Numbered from the stretch's first letter, positions 35,651 through 48,650 are shown. The stretch: 64,000 nt of DNA from Enoplolaimus lenunculus (GCA_030248215.1 JASANG010000507.1:1-64000), one strand, 5' to 3'. Notes: generated by a model not told the origin, from the letters alone. A program made the numbers and translations.

Positions 35651-38407
35651 CCAACTATCCTGCGGTGTTAAAATCGCAAAGGGATTTTAAAATTTTAAGC
35701 CGTTTATTAGCTACAGGCTAATTTGCATAATTGCTTAAGCCTCAATTAGGACTTTTTACTTGATCTATAACCTGTCATTCAATATTCCAATTGCTTCTAT
35801 TAATGTATCTGGATTCAATCGTGACCGCCTCTTCGACACGATGATATCGAGCGATGAGAAATTCGTTCAGACAGCCTGCGGGCCCCCCCTTGCCAGAGCT
35901 GAGAGTTTTTTCTCATTTTTAGTACATGAAAAATTGCTTGGTTATCAGACTGGAATCAAAATAGAAACGCTTTTTCATGAGAAAATTGTTTTCGAGTGGG
36001 ATTGTTTTTGTATATAAGACTTAATAGGAAACGGCAAAAAAAAACGTTATTAAATATGCATTTTGTTTAATTCATTGTTGAATATATATACAACTGGAAC
36101 CCATATTATACTAACTGCCCAGGTTCGGTGTTTTTCGTTAGCACTCAACCCGCTTCATTTTCGCGATTTGTTTTCCCGTCCCGCAATGCCCTGCTTGCGC
36201 CATTTATCGCCCCACTCCGCCTCGCTACGCGCGGCACAGTTTTTGCGCCCCACTCCGCCTCGCTCCGCGCGGCACAGTTCTTTCGCCCCGCTACGCAGGA
36301 CATAGATCTTGCGCCTCACCCCACCCGCCACGCTTCCAACTGTTCCTAAGCCTCAACGTAACAATAAGCCGACAGTTGAGCGTACACCTACCTGTAAGCC
36401 GACGCCTAGCTAAATAAAAAAATTGGTCTAAACCTTAAGGTTACTCTATTTGAGTCCAGCGGAAAACCGGCACGATCGTGAAAGTAAACGTCGGGTGTTT
36501 TTTGAAAGAAGTTGTTTTGCTGCGCAAGATTTGGGACCTGTTACCGAAACAGTAAACAGCAACTTATTATTGCCGCTCTACGAACAGAACTGTTAATCAA
36601 AATGAAACTAATTAACTTAATAGACACAAATAAAGTCATAGCTAGAAAAAAGACAAAATTTATTATAAAGATTTTTGCAAGAGAAATGTTTCAGAAACCC
36701 GTGCCAGTATGCTTTAATTAATATACCAGTTGAGCTGTCACTATTATACATTGCGCGAATTGTAGAGGATATATATAAATAAATAAATAAATATATAATA
36801 TATATATATTAGTGGAAATTATTACCATACATTGCAAAAGCAAGCAAATAAAATTAACAACAATAAAATGCCTAAACCTAAGCCTAAGCTTATTGTCACG
36901 TAAAGATTTTGAAAGAATCTATGCAAACCCACATTCGAGTATCTTCCTATTATAGGCCAAGAATTAACGATAGAAAAATATACATTACAAAACGAGCACT
37001 ATAGCCATTATATACATATATGTATAGATATATATTTATATATTTATATATAAAATATATAATATATATTATATATATTTAAAGGGCAAAATAATACTGA
37101 AAACTATATTTTTGTTGTTTACCTCACTTCTACAAAAAAGTTTTTGCAGTGTAAAAATCCAAAAAATGGTATTAACCTAATTGATAACACTAGTATAACA
37201 GCTAAACTAATTTCGTTATCAAATCTAGCATATCAACAGAATCGGCCACGATGTTCGAACTTTTTGTATGTTTAGCAGGGTGAATTCATAGGAAGAGATA
37301 AACGGATATATCCCTCCTGACACTTCTGAAGAAATAAAAAATACCCTTTTAATAGGATAATCCTAAAATACCCTTTTAATAGGATAATCCTGCCGCCTAT
37401 AGAACCCAAACGGCAAAATGTTGTTCATAAGGTTATATACATTGGCAACCAGAAATCATGGTCTGGTTACGGGTATTGTATTTGGCTCTAGAAAATGATC
37501 TTGGAGCTTTTTGAGTGGTAATCACAAATACTTTTGCCGGCCAATAAAAATTGTAACCAACTTAAGCCTGATTAGTGTTCGCCGCTTTCTGACTCGTGAG
37601 AATTTCGCGTAAAAGTTTAAAAAGGTTAGCGTCAAACAGTGTTATAACTTTGCGCAATTCCCAGCTTTAATGCTATTTTATTGCATTTTTGCAAAACCAA
37701 TGAACAAAAGGAACATTTTTAGCAGAGATCGAAACAATCGAGGTGGTTGAACGGTAGTCAGGACCGTTGCCAAGGATAAAGCCAGCGACGGCTCAGCTCC
37801 CCGAATAAAAAAATCATCCCCAAAAATTTTCAATCTTGCTTATAAGTCAACGAAAACTCTTGTATAAGTATGCCCCTCCTGATAAATTTGTAGCTTTCCT
37901 AGCAATGTGAGCTGGCAACGAGCCTGATTTCCAGCAGTTAAACCGAACCCCCAGCGTTTTTCAATACGTTTTCATTACAACCAACAAGTAGTGATAGATA
38001 CAAGGTGCACCAGCAGTGTAGCCATGTTTTCATTTCGGAATGGGATAACCACATCTAAAAGTGTTTTTATGACAGAAATTTTTTGACCTCTGCAGGTTAA
38101 TATTATCGTACAGTCTGTAAAAGTACCTTTATCGAGGGTTTCCAAACTTTTTGGAGATGGATATATCCAGCTTATTCCACCGTATATAAGCCTTCGAGCT
38201 GCGTATAGTATTTCCACAGGACAACAACTGTATATTTATGTTTGGAAGTATTATTCGATTGACGTTAGCAAAGCTGTTCCTTTTTTTTGCCTGACAACTT
38301 AACTAAGATAAAGCATGATTTACTGAAAATAATGTCAGCAACAGACTGAAAATTAATCAATGGTGCTTTTATGCATTCTATACCCGACATAATTGCTTCA
38401 AACTCTA
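35651..38407. other. Repeat-rich spacer, no gene supported
   Basis: Contains two units of a GC-rich ~46-bp repeat (ccccactccgcctcgct..cgcgcggcacag, about 36209-36300), a decayed family 1 fragment (36340-36480), TA microsatellites (36770-36815 and 37015-37080) and a two-unit 27-bp repeat around ttaataggataatcct (37340-37395). The ORFs here are AT-driven and carry no motif. Confidence 0.5.
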
Positions 38408-38629
38408 CACTGCAAAAAATGGTGAGTTAAATTGACTCTCTCTGAAGTAAGCTTTTTCGGACTACGCAAACTGAATCAAATGCGACTCTGCCAGAGTTAA
38501 ATTCGACTGATTTAGCGATTCATTGAGTCGAAGTTGACTCTGGCGGAGTCGAATTTTGATTCAATTTGTGTAGTCCGGAAAAGCCTATTTCAGAGAGAGA
38601 GTCAATTTGATTCACCATTTTTTGCAGTG
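38408..38629. mobile_element. Tc1/mariner-like MITE
   Basis: Inverted ends CACTGCAAAAAATGGTGAGT and ...ATTCACCATTTTTTGCAGTG. TA occurs directly on both sides (38406-38407 and 38630-38631). The interior is an almost complete palindrome built of repeated gact/agtc words. Confidence 0.88.
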
Positions 38630-39049
38630 TATCAGAACGAATATTAGTAGCTGAATATTTAGTTTTCAATTAAATTTCGTTTTTATGCGTTTTATCTGGT
38701 TCTTAGTCATCAGTATTGACGTCTCTGGCTGTGAATAAATCTTACCACGCGGCATTTTTATTAGGTTTCGGTGTAAAAACCTGAACCTGAAAACAGAGAA
38801 TGTAAATGCAAGTAAATATTACTACTCAATTTAACGTTTTACTGTAGGGACCCGAATAACAGAGAGATTGGGGATAATAAGAAGGGGCACCTCATTTTAG
38901 TCCTAATCAATACGAGTCCGTATTAATAATTTAAGAGTCCGCAAGAGGATAGAGCCTCTAAACCGTAATTAGAGTCCATAAATGTCAATTATCTCTAATT
39001 GTAGTTCATAAATGACTCCATGACCAATTAAAGTTGGGTTCGAAACTTT
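38630..39049. other. No gene seen
   Basis: Short AT-rich spacer between two MITEs. Confidence 0.5.
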
Positions 39050-39199
39050 GGCCCGTGTATAGAACAGGGCCGGATCGTTTTCCGGAAAGGGGTGTAATAG
39101 AGTCAGTTTAAGCTTTAGACTAATGTTTTTGCTTAGGCTTAGGCTTAGGCTTACGAATATGCTTATACTACTGTTCTGGTTCTATTGTATACCTGAGCC
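39050..39199. mobile_element. hAT-like MITE, family 1, exact target duplication
   Basis: Starts GGCCCGTGTATAGAACAGGGCCGG and ends ...GTTCTATTGTATACCTGAGCC. The exact duplication gaaacttt lies at 39042-39049 and 39200-39207. The shortest copy seen (150 bp), with only three TTAGGC units. Confidence 0.9.
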
Positions 39200-39207
39200 G
39201 AAACTTT

Positions 39208-40202
39208 AAAGCATCCTTAGTTTTAACAGTACATTCCTATGTATATCCCTGCATATATCGCTCAAGCTTTTGATACAAGACAAACGTGTAACCCCACGAC
39301 AGTATATACGAAGGGCGGCGACGGGCTGGTTGAAAATAAATAACAGTCCGTAACCGAATAACAAAGGGGGGTACCCTCTGGAGACGACAAACAAATATCA
39401 GCCCTTCCTTATTCGGGTCACTACAGTATATATAAACATTCTAGAGCACATTTAGGCGTATATATCTTTCGGACATAATAAAATTTAACAGTGTCTGTTA
39501 TCATTGAGGTATAGTGGTGGATATACACAATTGTCGGCAGGGCAGACAGGTCTCAGTTGCGAGATAAACCCTGATTTTCTTAGTATTTTGTGCTGAATGA
39601 CTCGCTTTTCTTAAATCGAAACATTTGGACTATCGCGCATTTGTCCACACCACGTACACGAGTTACAGTAAACGACGCATTATCTGAAGAAACGATACGG
39701 ATACTGTGGCCTACACAGAGCTACGTTTCACAGCTTTTATTGAAATATATATCCATCTTCTTGGTTCCGTTATGTAAACAATGTTTACGCTTTCTGAAGG
39801 TCCTTCGTGCTAATACAAAAATACATTCATTCTCTTTCTATTAGGTCAATATTGAGGAAAATAGTTCGTAATTTCGGGGTATTTCCAAGTATATATACGA
39901 TTGTGCGGTCTTCAGGGGCGTATACAAGAAATGACTGTGAGTGTTTCTTACCACGTTCAAAAACTTAGAGGAATGATAATAATTAGACAATTTTATCGGT
40001 TTAAGAATTAATTTCCTTATTCCATTGAAGTGAGGTACACCTTGATGCCGTGTTCCACTATACTTGAAAATTTTTTGTTTCCCGTAAGCGCCCCCGTTAT
40101 GTAATTTATAACAGCTATTTGTTCAATGTTAGTTTCCGATATTTACAACATTACTACAAATACTATTTCTGCGTGAAATTATTTCTTCTTTTTATATATA
40201 CA
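39208..40202. other. No gene seen
   Basis: An 84-codon ORF (39590-39844, +) has no motif or context. Confidence 0.5.
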
Positions 40203-40409
40203 CACTGCAAAGAATGGTGAGTCACATTGACTTTGTGCGAAATACTCCCAACAGGACTTTTCAAACGGAGCCAAATTCGATTCCACCTAAGTCAAATTCG
40301 ACTCACTGAGTTGGACGTTTGACTCTGGCGGAGTCGAATTTGACTCAGTTTGTGTAGTCACATAAAGCCTATTTCGGAGAGTCAATTTGACTCACCATTT
40401 TTTGCAGTG
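40203..40409. mobile_element. Tc1/mariner-like MITE
   Basis: Ends CACTGCAAAGAATGGTGAGTC and ...GACTCACCATTTTTTGCAGTG, inserted in a TATATA tract, so the exact TA duplication cannot be placed. The interior matches the copies at 38408 and 45433. Confidence 0.85.
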
Positions 40410-40950
40410 TGTATATATACATAATATTTGTATATATTTGTAATCTTTCACTTCTTACTACGCTTATAAAAATAATCGATTCGAGAAAGTGACTTTGGGC
40501 AAATAATACTTAGGTATGTAACATACAATATACAGAGAACAAGTTCCGAACAACTTCGTAAAGCAATTTGGGTTCTCGTAAGATTAACTTAGATTCAAGA
40601 TCACTTTTCAAGTGCTGGGTTGCACTTAACCTAACATTTAGCGGAAGCTTACTTCAGATCTCGCTAGGAACATGCTATTTATACATGGGTTGGAATCGTT
40701 AACTTAAACGCAGCTGTCAAAACTTGGATTGCATTTAAGCAAAATCTTGGGCGCATAGCAAATTTGATGCATCTGTTAACTCCAATCAAGATGGTGGTTT
40801 TAACTTTGCAGCTTAAATCTGTTTGAACATCTTGAGCTTGTAAAACTTTGCATCAGATAATGCTTGGACAACGTAAGATAGTTTAGGATATTTAAAGTTT
40901 CGGCTTAGGTTGTTAATCATCCTAACGAGTAGAGCGGATACTTTCTTTGG
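40410..40950. other. No gene seen
   Basis: Spacer without a supported ORF. Confidence 0.5.
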
Positions 40951-41187
40951 CCCATGTATAGAACACGGCCGGATCGTTTTCCGGAGGGGCTGTAATAGAG
41001 TCAGTTTAAGCTTTAGACTAATTTTTTGCTTAGGCTTAGGCTTAGGAATAGGCTCTTCCATACGCTTAGGCTTAGGCTTAGGCTTAGGAATAGGCTTATC
41101 GATACGCTTAGGCTTTAGGCTTAGGCTTAGGCTTACGAATATGCTTATACTACTGTTCCGGCCCTGTTCTATACAATGGCTCTGTCT
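40951..41187. mobile_element. hAT-like MITE, family 1
   Basis: Starts GGCCCATGTATAGAACACGGCCGG and ends ...CCGGCCCTGTTCTATACAATGGC, with three TTAGGC clusters between. The flanking duplication is imperfect (about 6 of 8). Confidence 0.8.
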
Positions 41188-42777
41188 TGTATAAAACCGG
41201 AATTTAACTAATCATTTTTTTCGTACACCCATGGGAAACAGAATGAAATGACAAAGCACCTTGTGAGTACTGTTACGGGTTTTGGTTAAACTATTTTCCA
41301 AGTTATAGTAGATGAATACTACGATTAAGTAGTTGTTAGCCGATACTGCATTTTACTTTTGCATAATAAATTAATAATTAAAACATTTAAGTTGAAGAAA
41401 TGGTTTTTTCAAAAAAATTAAACGCTTTTTAGCGTTTATCAAAACGCTATTTTCGCATCACAGTATAACTGCTTTTTTCAGCGTATTTTTAACACGATTG
41501 CTAAACGTCCAAATTAAAATTTCACATACTTCGACTGGATCCCAGCGTAAAAACAATATACTACAATTGGGCGATTATATATATTGAAGAAAAAGATAAA
41601 TCGAGGGTTTATTATATGTGCAAGCTAAAAATGCAACGCCATAGTCGCATAATAGTGCATGCATTAAAATTGTATTATTTTGACAGAATGCATGCCCGTA
41701 GTTCGCCGACTTTGCTAAAAGATTTGGAATAGTTAGGACGAGCATACAATGGTATCCGAGTACTTTTATAAGCGAAGTTGAAACTTTTGTAAGGGCTCAA
41801 AGTTTTTCTTGAGCTTCCCCTGGCGGCCGTTAGGCCGCGGCGAAACAGTATTTTGCATGCTGTGCTGATAAAAGTCGTAATCCTTAGAGTTGCGTTCTAT
41901 ATTTTGACTATTTTAATCTCGTCCAGTGCATTGAGCGTTGTCCGGCGCAATGACGAAACGGACGACGTTTACCGCATGGGACAGTAAATAACAATGTGTA
42001 AACACCTTTTTTGGACTTGCGGCACTTCCAACTTCGGATGACGTCAGCCGGCGTATCACGACAAATCTAACGTCACCCCTAAAGTTGTGCAAGTACCTCT
42101 CAATTAAGCAGTACATAAAAACTGCGCTATAAGCCATCCAGCCAGTCATTTTATAATGACAGATGGTCATTTTATGCATTTTACTGCCAGATTTGAAAGC
42201 ATCCTGCCAGCCAAAATATCTATCTGAAACCAACCACCTAATTTGAGACATTATTGAAATTTTTTTTCTGGTCAAATTCATTTTTCGAAATGTACACAGG
42301 AACATGAGACAAGGCAGCGACGAGTCCGTAACCGAATCACAAGTGGGTACCGTCTGGAGAGGTCAAATAAATATCAGCCGCCCTCCCGTATTCGGGTCAC
42401 TACAGTACACTTACAGTAGCGTGACTGATATTTTAAGGTCGATTTTAAATAGTGCATTATGTACCGAGGTACAGTAATATATTTCTACTAAACAAAAACA
42501 CCACCGCCAGAATGTGAAGCTTTCAGCTTCACACGATTTTTTCCTAAATTAATAGCTATATCACTTGAAGTAATAATTGCTAAAAAAACTATTTTTAATT
42601 TCCGATGGCAAAATTTGATACTTATAATACTCGTTCTCGAATATCCGTTGCACGCCTAATTGCAGCAATTTTGTCGTTTGTCTAGATACTATTGCAGTTC
42701 TTTAAAGTTCATTAATACGAAATGAACAGTTAAAAAACCACGGTCAAGCTAAGTATCCAACTGAACTAAACATATCC
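41188..42777. other. No gene seen
   Basis: A 130-codon minus-strand ORF (41913-42305) is the longest here. It has no recognisable domain and no splice or promoter context, so it is not called. Confidence 0.45.
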
Positions 42778-42940
42778 GGCTAATATAAAGAACAGAGGCG
42801 GAACAGTATTATAAGCATATTCCTAGGCCAAAGCCTATTAGTCTAAGCCTAAGCCAAGCAAAAAAAATTAGCCTAAAACTTAGCCGCACTCGTTTCTAGT
42901 CACACAGAAAAACGTTCTGCCCCTGATCTTTACATGGGCC
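42778..42940. mobile_element. hAT-like MITE, family 1, exact target duplication
   Basis: Starts GGCTAATATAAAGAACAGAGGCGG and ends ...CCCTGATCTTTACATGGGCC. The exact duplication acatatcc lies at 42770-42777 and 42941-42948. Confidence 0.9.
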
Positions 42941-42948
42941 ACATATCC

Positions 42949-44426
42949 TGTCAAGAAATTTGGGTTATGCAATTCAGTATTATATTACAATTTAATAGCA
43001 GGATCAAAGTGTGATTTGGTTTAATAAATACAAATCAATGTTGGCAAAAACGGCTGATAAACCTAAACCTTAGGACATTAATAGGCACAGTTTACAAAAA
43101 AATTGTTTATATATTAAACGAAGAATTGATTTTATGACCACAAAACAAACGAGCACTGTGTTGATACAGAGATTGTTGTTAGCCTGAGTTTTCGCGATAG
43201 AAGTTCTAAAAAGACCATAACGCTAAGTAAAAAAATTTTGCAAACGCGAGTAGAAATTGCTAATCATTGTGTTTGAGTTTAAAACAAAACGACCTGACAG
43301 TATCACAGCGTTCTGACAATGTACTTTATATACTTACGACAAAATACGCAACGCTAAGTAGTCTGTCCTTGTTGTATTCCAATAAAAACCATGAGTATGT
43401 TCGGTTAATACAATTATCATTAAAAACCAGTAGATTAATGGAACATCATTGCACTATCGTTCGGCTTGTATTATAGGCGGTTTCTTTTACATTTCTTCAA
43501 TCTAAACACAAAAAACAGATCAATAGCAAGCCGAGAACATAATAAAGTAGCTAAAAACCGGAGATGAAGCTGCACTTTATGAAGACAAAATTTTGTTTAC
43601 AAAAATCTAAACTTTCAATTTCGTTGTAAAAACGCTTTTTAAGTCGAGCATATACGAGTTCAACAACGGGTCAGCCTCATTCTACTGGCCAGGCGCCGGT
43701 GATTCAATCTAATTAAAGGGATCATCAAATGGAACTATGTTTGTTGAACGGTAATCGTCATGTTTTCGCGTTTATGTTGTGTGTATAGTCACTGTTTTTT
43801 TCTACCCACTCTAATCACTGGTAAATACAACAATTCAAATTTAAAGCTTTTCTTTTTTGGTCAAACGCTATTTTTGTTTAGTATTTGCGGTCAGAGTGGA
43901 AGTTTGATATTAAACTGTAGCATGGCTGTGGTCGTTTATTGCGTGTTTATTGGGTTTCCGATTGGTTTACTTTGAGCTATCGTAAGTATTGGAGGATTCA
44001 CAGTGGGCGCCTGGCCTGCCATGCTATGGAACGTCAACATAGATCGGATCGATATGACGCAAAAATAAAATTCTGGATTAAAACATATTTATGCAGTAGT
44101 AAAATTGTGCTCGCTTGCTTTACTCACAAATTTGTTTCAGTACTATTTTATGTTCGCCCCCCGTCAAACGTTTTTGCTTCTATATCCCTTATGGTGAACA
44201 TGCCAGTCCACAAAGAGATTAGCAATGTTGCATGGATTTTTAAAATTAGTTTTGAATAAAGACAAATGATAAGCTGATAGGAATAAAGACAAGATATGAT
44301 TTGATTCATTGAATGCTTATTATTTATAGTTGCAATTGGTTTCAGTTATGAGCCACATAAGCCGAACAAACTGAAGTTTTTTTAACGTGAATTGAATTTT
44401 TACTATCTCAGTTTTGCAGTACTAAG
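42949..44426. other. No gene seen
   Basis: Overlapping ORFs at 43760-43975 and 43939-44259 have hydrophobic segments but no known motif. The region is AT-rich and they are not called. Confidence 0.45.
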
Positions 44427-44820
44427 CAGGGTTCCAACAGGAACTAAATTTTGCCGGAACAGGAACAGGAACACGAATTTCTTTGCAGGAACCGGAACAG
44501 GAACAGGAACCGGAATTTGAAATAAGTTTCATCAAACTTTACCAAAAAATGGTTTAACCAAATTTTGAGCTATTTCACAATTAAGTTTTGCGAAAACATA
44601 TCTGATACTGTTTATTATAACAAGATTGAACTAATTGCAAAAACACTCATTTCGAAATAACAATTCTTCAAAGACAAGTTTCCAATATTCAAATGATTAT
44701 GAATAATTTGCCATAAAAGCGTAAAAATGCTGGTTCCTGCATCTTTAAATGCAGGAACAGGAACAGGAATTGAATTTATGCAAAAATTCCGGCCGGAACC
44801 GAAATTCCTGTTGAACCCTG
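44427..44820. mobile_element. hAT-like MITE, family 2, exact target duplication
   Basis: Begins CAGGGTTCCAACAGGAAC and ends ...ATTCCTGTTGAACCCTG. The exact 8-bp duplication gtactaag lies at 44419-44426 and 44821-44828. Near each end are clusters of ggaacaggaac(cgg) units. The CAGGG termini and 8-bp duplication are classic hAT features. Confidence 0.93.
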
Positions 44821-44828
44821 GTACTAAG

Positions 44829-45432
44829 CACAATCAATTTTGATCCCTTACTGAAAAAAATTACTGGTGAGAGCATAACACAATCTTTAGGGCTCTCAGA
44901 GATATCTGACTTTGAATAGTTAGTGGTTGTCGCAACAATTTGATGTTTAAGGTTATTTCTCTATTATTATACTTATGTCGGCATGATTCCTTCGGCAGCT
45001 ATGAAAACATCCTAGTTTGTAATTATTTAATAACCCCACCTGGAAATATTGAGAAATAGGTTACTTGGTAAGCTGGTTAAAAATCGCTGCAATAGCACAA
45101 TTTTACTCAATTCAGCCTACAAAATATAACGTCCTGCATTTGCTTTGAACTCTTGAATGGAAACGTAACAAACACCGCAGAAAATCTACGTATGCAGGCC
45201 CATGTTTACTTTCAAGGGCATTCTGTTTCTTCGCGGCCCTCCAATTGAGTTAAACTTAAACTTTAAACTATACTGTTACATCCCTCAGAGTAACATTGGA
45301 CGACATAAATATTTAGACTACTTGAATTTTAGGTTAACAAAGACACAGCTTTACAAGGACATCCTGGACCGGTCACTTCATGTAATTATTGCAGCTTAAA
45401 TTGTGATACCTTATTGTTATGAAATAACCGTA
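44829..45432. other. No gene supported
   Basis: A 65-codon ORF (45202-45399, +) is unsupported. Confidence 0.45.
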
Positions 45433-45651
45433 CACAGCAAAAAATGGTGTGTCTAATTGACTCTCTCCAAAATAGGCTTTTCCGGACTACACAAACTGAG
45501 TCGAATTCGACTCCACCAGAATCAAATTCGACTCACCCGAGCCGCTCACTGAGTCAAATTTGACTCTGGCGGTGTCGAATTTGACTCATTTTGTGTAGTC
45601 CCGAAATTCCTATTTTGAGAAAGTCAATTTGACTAACCATTTTTTGCAGTG
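45433..45651. mobile_element. Tc1/mariner-like MITE
   Basis: Ends CACAGCAAAAAATGGTG and ...AACCATTTTTTGCAGTG with TA on both sides (45431-45432 and 45652-45653). The interior is palindromic, like the other three copies. Confidence 0.85.
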
Positions 45652-45915
45652 TATATACCTACACCTCCCCATCAAAGACCAATTGTTCCAAGTCGAGTTC
45701 TATGATATTTGAAAAGCATATGTATTAATAATCATGGAATTGTACTCAATCCCTCCAACTTGAAGTGCGGCCTGAGTCCATACATGTAAGTAAGATTGTA
45801 AACATGTTAAATAATGGACAAATTAATATTGACTTTTAGAGACCTATTGTTTAGAATTTACACAAAGACATTGTAAGTAAATATATATTCAATCTGTGGT
45901 CCAAGATTCGCAAAA

Positions 45916-48630
45916 ATGAAGATTTATTCAATATTTGTAGCGTTCGTGCTACTGCAATGCGCAGTCCATTATTCCGACAGCGCGAAACTGCTTCCAAGTT
46001 ACTACACGTAAGTGAGCAAATTTAGAATAAAAATTTGTTAATTTAGCATGGTAATCAAGAATTGTTCGCAGAGGGGGCGAGAATATTGAAACTTTTCGGT
46101 TATGCCTCTCAACAGGCGTTTTTCCAAAGTGGTTGGATTTAAAAAGCTCTGGCATTATTACGCTTCTCAATTCGCATGACTTTACCTGGCCATTACAGGC
46201 TCAAATTTGAATTTTTGGACAATTCAATTTTTAAGATCCCGATGACCTTCCCATTGTTGACCCAAAAAATTGTGCGCCAAATGTATTATTTGACCATAAT
46301 TCTTTGGCCAATCTACTGATTGTGAAATTTTTCAAAATCATTCGATTCAACTGCACAAGGTGCCTTGAATGTTCTATTTTTTAACCTTTTGACAAAAAAT
46401 TTTTTGATACCCAGCAGGACCTTGGAACGTAAAATCGAATTGTATCAATGTTCAAATTTGTGCGTGCAATGATCAGGAAAGGTTATGAGAAGCTCAAATA
46501 TGACAGAACTTATTGAAATTTGACAATTTGACCATTTTTGGGCAAACGCCGGACGGATGGGTAACCGAACAGATTCGAAAATTTTTTAAGCGAACGAGTT
46601 ACATGAAATTGTTTCGACGCTGTAGAAATATTTTTGAGTTGCGCGGCGTCGAGGTCCATCCGTAGAAAGCAGAGTGCAACAGAAGGTGAAAAATACCGGA
46701 CCCGGAGATCATGAAAACTTGCCGAAGCCGGAGGTGATACGAAATTAAGTATAGCTAAAATAATATTTAACTTGCTAATTTTAGCAAAATCTGTAAGGTA
46801 TTGCTTGATCTTTTGGTTTTATGCTTATTTTTTCAGAAATCTTGTCAGTATTTTCCTCGGAATTGCAGGAAAGGTTAAAACAAAACGCTTCAAACAAATA
46901 GGTTTTGTAAAATTTGCAAAATTCCATTACCAAAATTGCCGGAACTTCCGGTAAAAATTTTACCGGAGAACAGATCCATCTCTGGTTGTACCATAGTAAA
47001 AAGGGAGGCATCCCTGCTCGCCTTCTCCGCGTAGCTGCGGCTTTGTGCTAATTTTAGCCAGCATAACACACACATTAACCTAATTTCAAGAGCAGTTTGC
47101 AAAAAAGCCAAACAATTCGAAAAATTCCAAAGCTCAGATTAGTTACTGTATCTTCCAGGGTGCAAACAAATATCAAAAACGAAAGCGGAAATGGATATTG
47201 AAGTATATAGAAAGTTTCAGAAAATGTATATATCAGAATGGTAGTACAAGAGTATTCCTAAGCCTGAGCCTATTAAGCGCAGATGAGCCTGCATGAAACC
47301 TGAGCCGCAGTGTAAAGCAAATAAGTTTCTGCAAAGAATGATCTAAACTCAAGTTTAAGCTTATACTCCATAGCAGTGGCACGGAAAAACGGTCCGACTC
47401 TGGTCTATACAGACGTTAAAATTTTATACTAAAATAAAAAAGAAGGGTGTAAACAGTTAGTAAAAATATCGGAAACGGAAGCATAAATTTGATTTTGAAA
47501 GATGTTTTAGTTTTCTGCTAACACTAATTGAGGAGTGCAAACATTCACGGGGCTTATTATTAAAATATAAAAGAAAAATGGCGGATGCATCGAAATTTTA
47601 TGATTTTGGATGAATTTCGTAACTTTTTCGTTTCGAGCAATTGTAGCATGTCTATAATGGGCCATTGTCAGCAGGGTGCAACCGGAATTATAAAATACCG
47701 GAACCGGAAAGTTCAAAAAATACCGGAACAGGAAAGTTCAGAAAATGCCGGAACCGGAAAATAAAAAATACTTGTTACCGAAAAATTTATTTTTAACGCT
47801 ATTTTATCGCTTTTAAAGCTGTAAACACACCATTTAAAAATGCCAAAATCCTGAAACAAATCAATAGTTGGTATAACATATTATAAATTATGGAGTATGG
47901 CACAAATTGAAAATTTCGGCAATACACGCACGAACAATTTTAGACATAAGTTAGAATAACATGTCAATTTTTCTGAAATTTTAAAATGAGAAAAAATTTC
48001 AATACCAAAAATACCGGAAAATTGCGGTGAACAAAAACCGGATTCATTACCGGAACCGGATAGTGAAAAATACCGGAATTCCCTGCCGGAACCGGAATCC
48101 CGGTGGCACCTTGACTGTCAGATATATACCTGATTATTGACTATTTTGAGTGTAAAACATAGCAGAATTTCTGTTATTTCTATTACGGAAACGGACACCG
48201 ATTTTTACTGGAAAGGAATATCCGGATACATCCTGCTAAAGAATCATGCAAATGAAACCTATTAAATTTGAGCTATACTCGGCGCGCAACGCCGCAAACC
48301 GACACGCGCCATTTAAAAAACTATATGAAAAAAGAATAGTGCAACATTCTGTATTTCAACTAACAGAGAGAAGGTTTACTTACAAAAACACTACCAAGTG
48401 TTGCTCAAGCACCTGGTTTATAACATAGGTTTGTAACACAGCTTATAGCATAAGTACATAAATTAAACTTTGAAAGTTAACATATGAACTTATATGCTAA
48501 ATTTTTTAGGATGCGCAACAAACTTCGTCACGGATATATGGAAGCACCAATCCCAATGGACGAACACTACAACTTTGCCAGTCGCAAAAGACCATACCGA
48601 GGAAATATATATTCGATTTACAAAAAATGA
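45916..48630 (+). CDS. Predicted small secreted peptide precursor (two exons)
   Basis: Exon 45916-46007 ends at a strong donor (AC|GTAAGTG). Exon 48510-48630 starts after ttttttag and joins in frame (ACG = Thr), giving about 70 residues. The N-terminus MKIYSIFVAFVLLQCAVHYS is a good signal peptide. The rest has no cysteine and is basic. Near its end a stretch PYRGNIYSIY is bracketed by RKR and by a C-terminal KK, the layout of a peptide excised by prohormone convertases. The start codon has a CAAAAATG context. A TATATATA tract lies about 30 bp upstream, and AATAAA follows the stop by 20 bp. Without splicing the first exon would end at once (ACG TAA). I recognise no known family. The 2.5-kb intron is filled with MITEs. 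The gene model is inferred and needs transcript support. Confidence 0.5.
46671..47018. mobile_element. Decayed hAT-like MITE, family 2
   Basis: Starts cagagtgcaacagaaggtgaaaaataccgg and later has taccggagaacagatc...ggcatccctg, resembling the cleaner copy at 62477-62779. No target duplication remains. It lies in the intron of the predicted peptide gene. Confidence 0.5.
47240..47420. mobile_element. Decayed family 1 MITE
   Basis: Contains the family order gtagtacaagagtattcctaag, then tgatctaaactcaagtttaagcttatactcca, then cacggaaaaacggtccgactctggtctatac. The outer inverted ends are lost. It lies in the same intron. Confidence 0.6.
47672..48113. mobile_element. hAT-like MITE, family 2
   Basis: Begins CAGGGTGCAACCGGAATT and ends ...GGAATCCCGGTGGCACCTTG. 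The flanks attgtcag (47664-47671) and actgtcag (48114-48121) match at 7 of 8. Repeated taccggaaccggaaa units cluster at both ends. Confidence 0.88.
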
Positions 48631-48650
48631 TTTATTAAAGTGTCACGTTT

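Noticed and set aside
41913-42305. 130-codon minus-strand ORF
   Set aside because: No recognised domain, no splice or promoter context, in a repeat-dense spacer; length is only modestly above chance.
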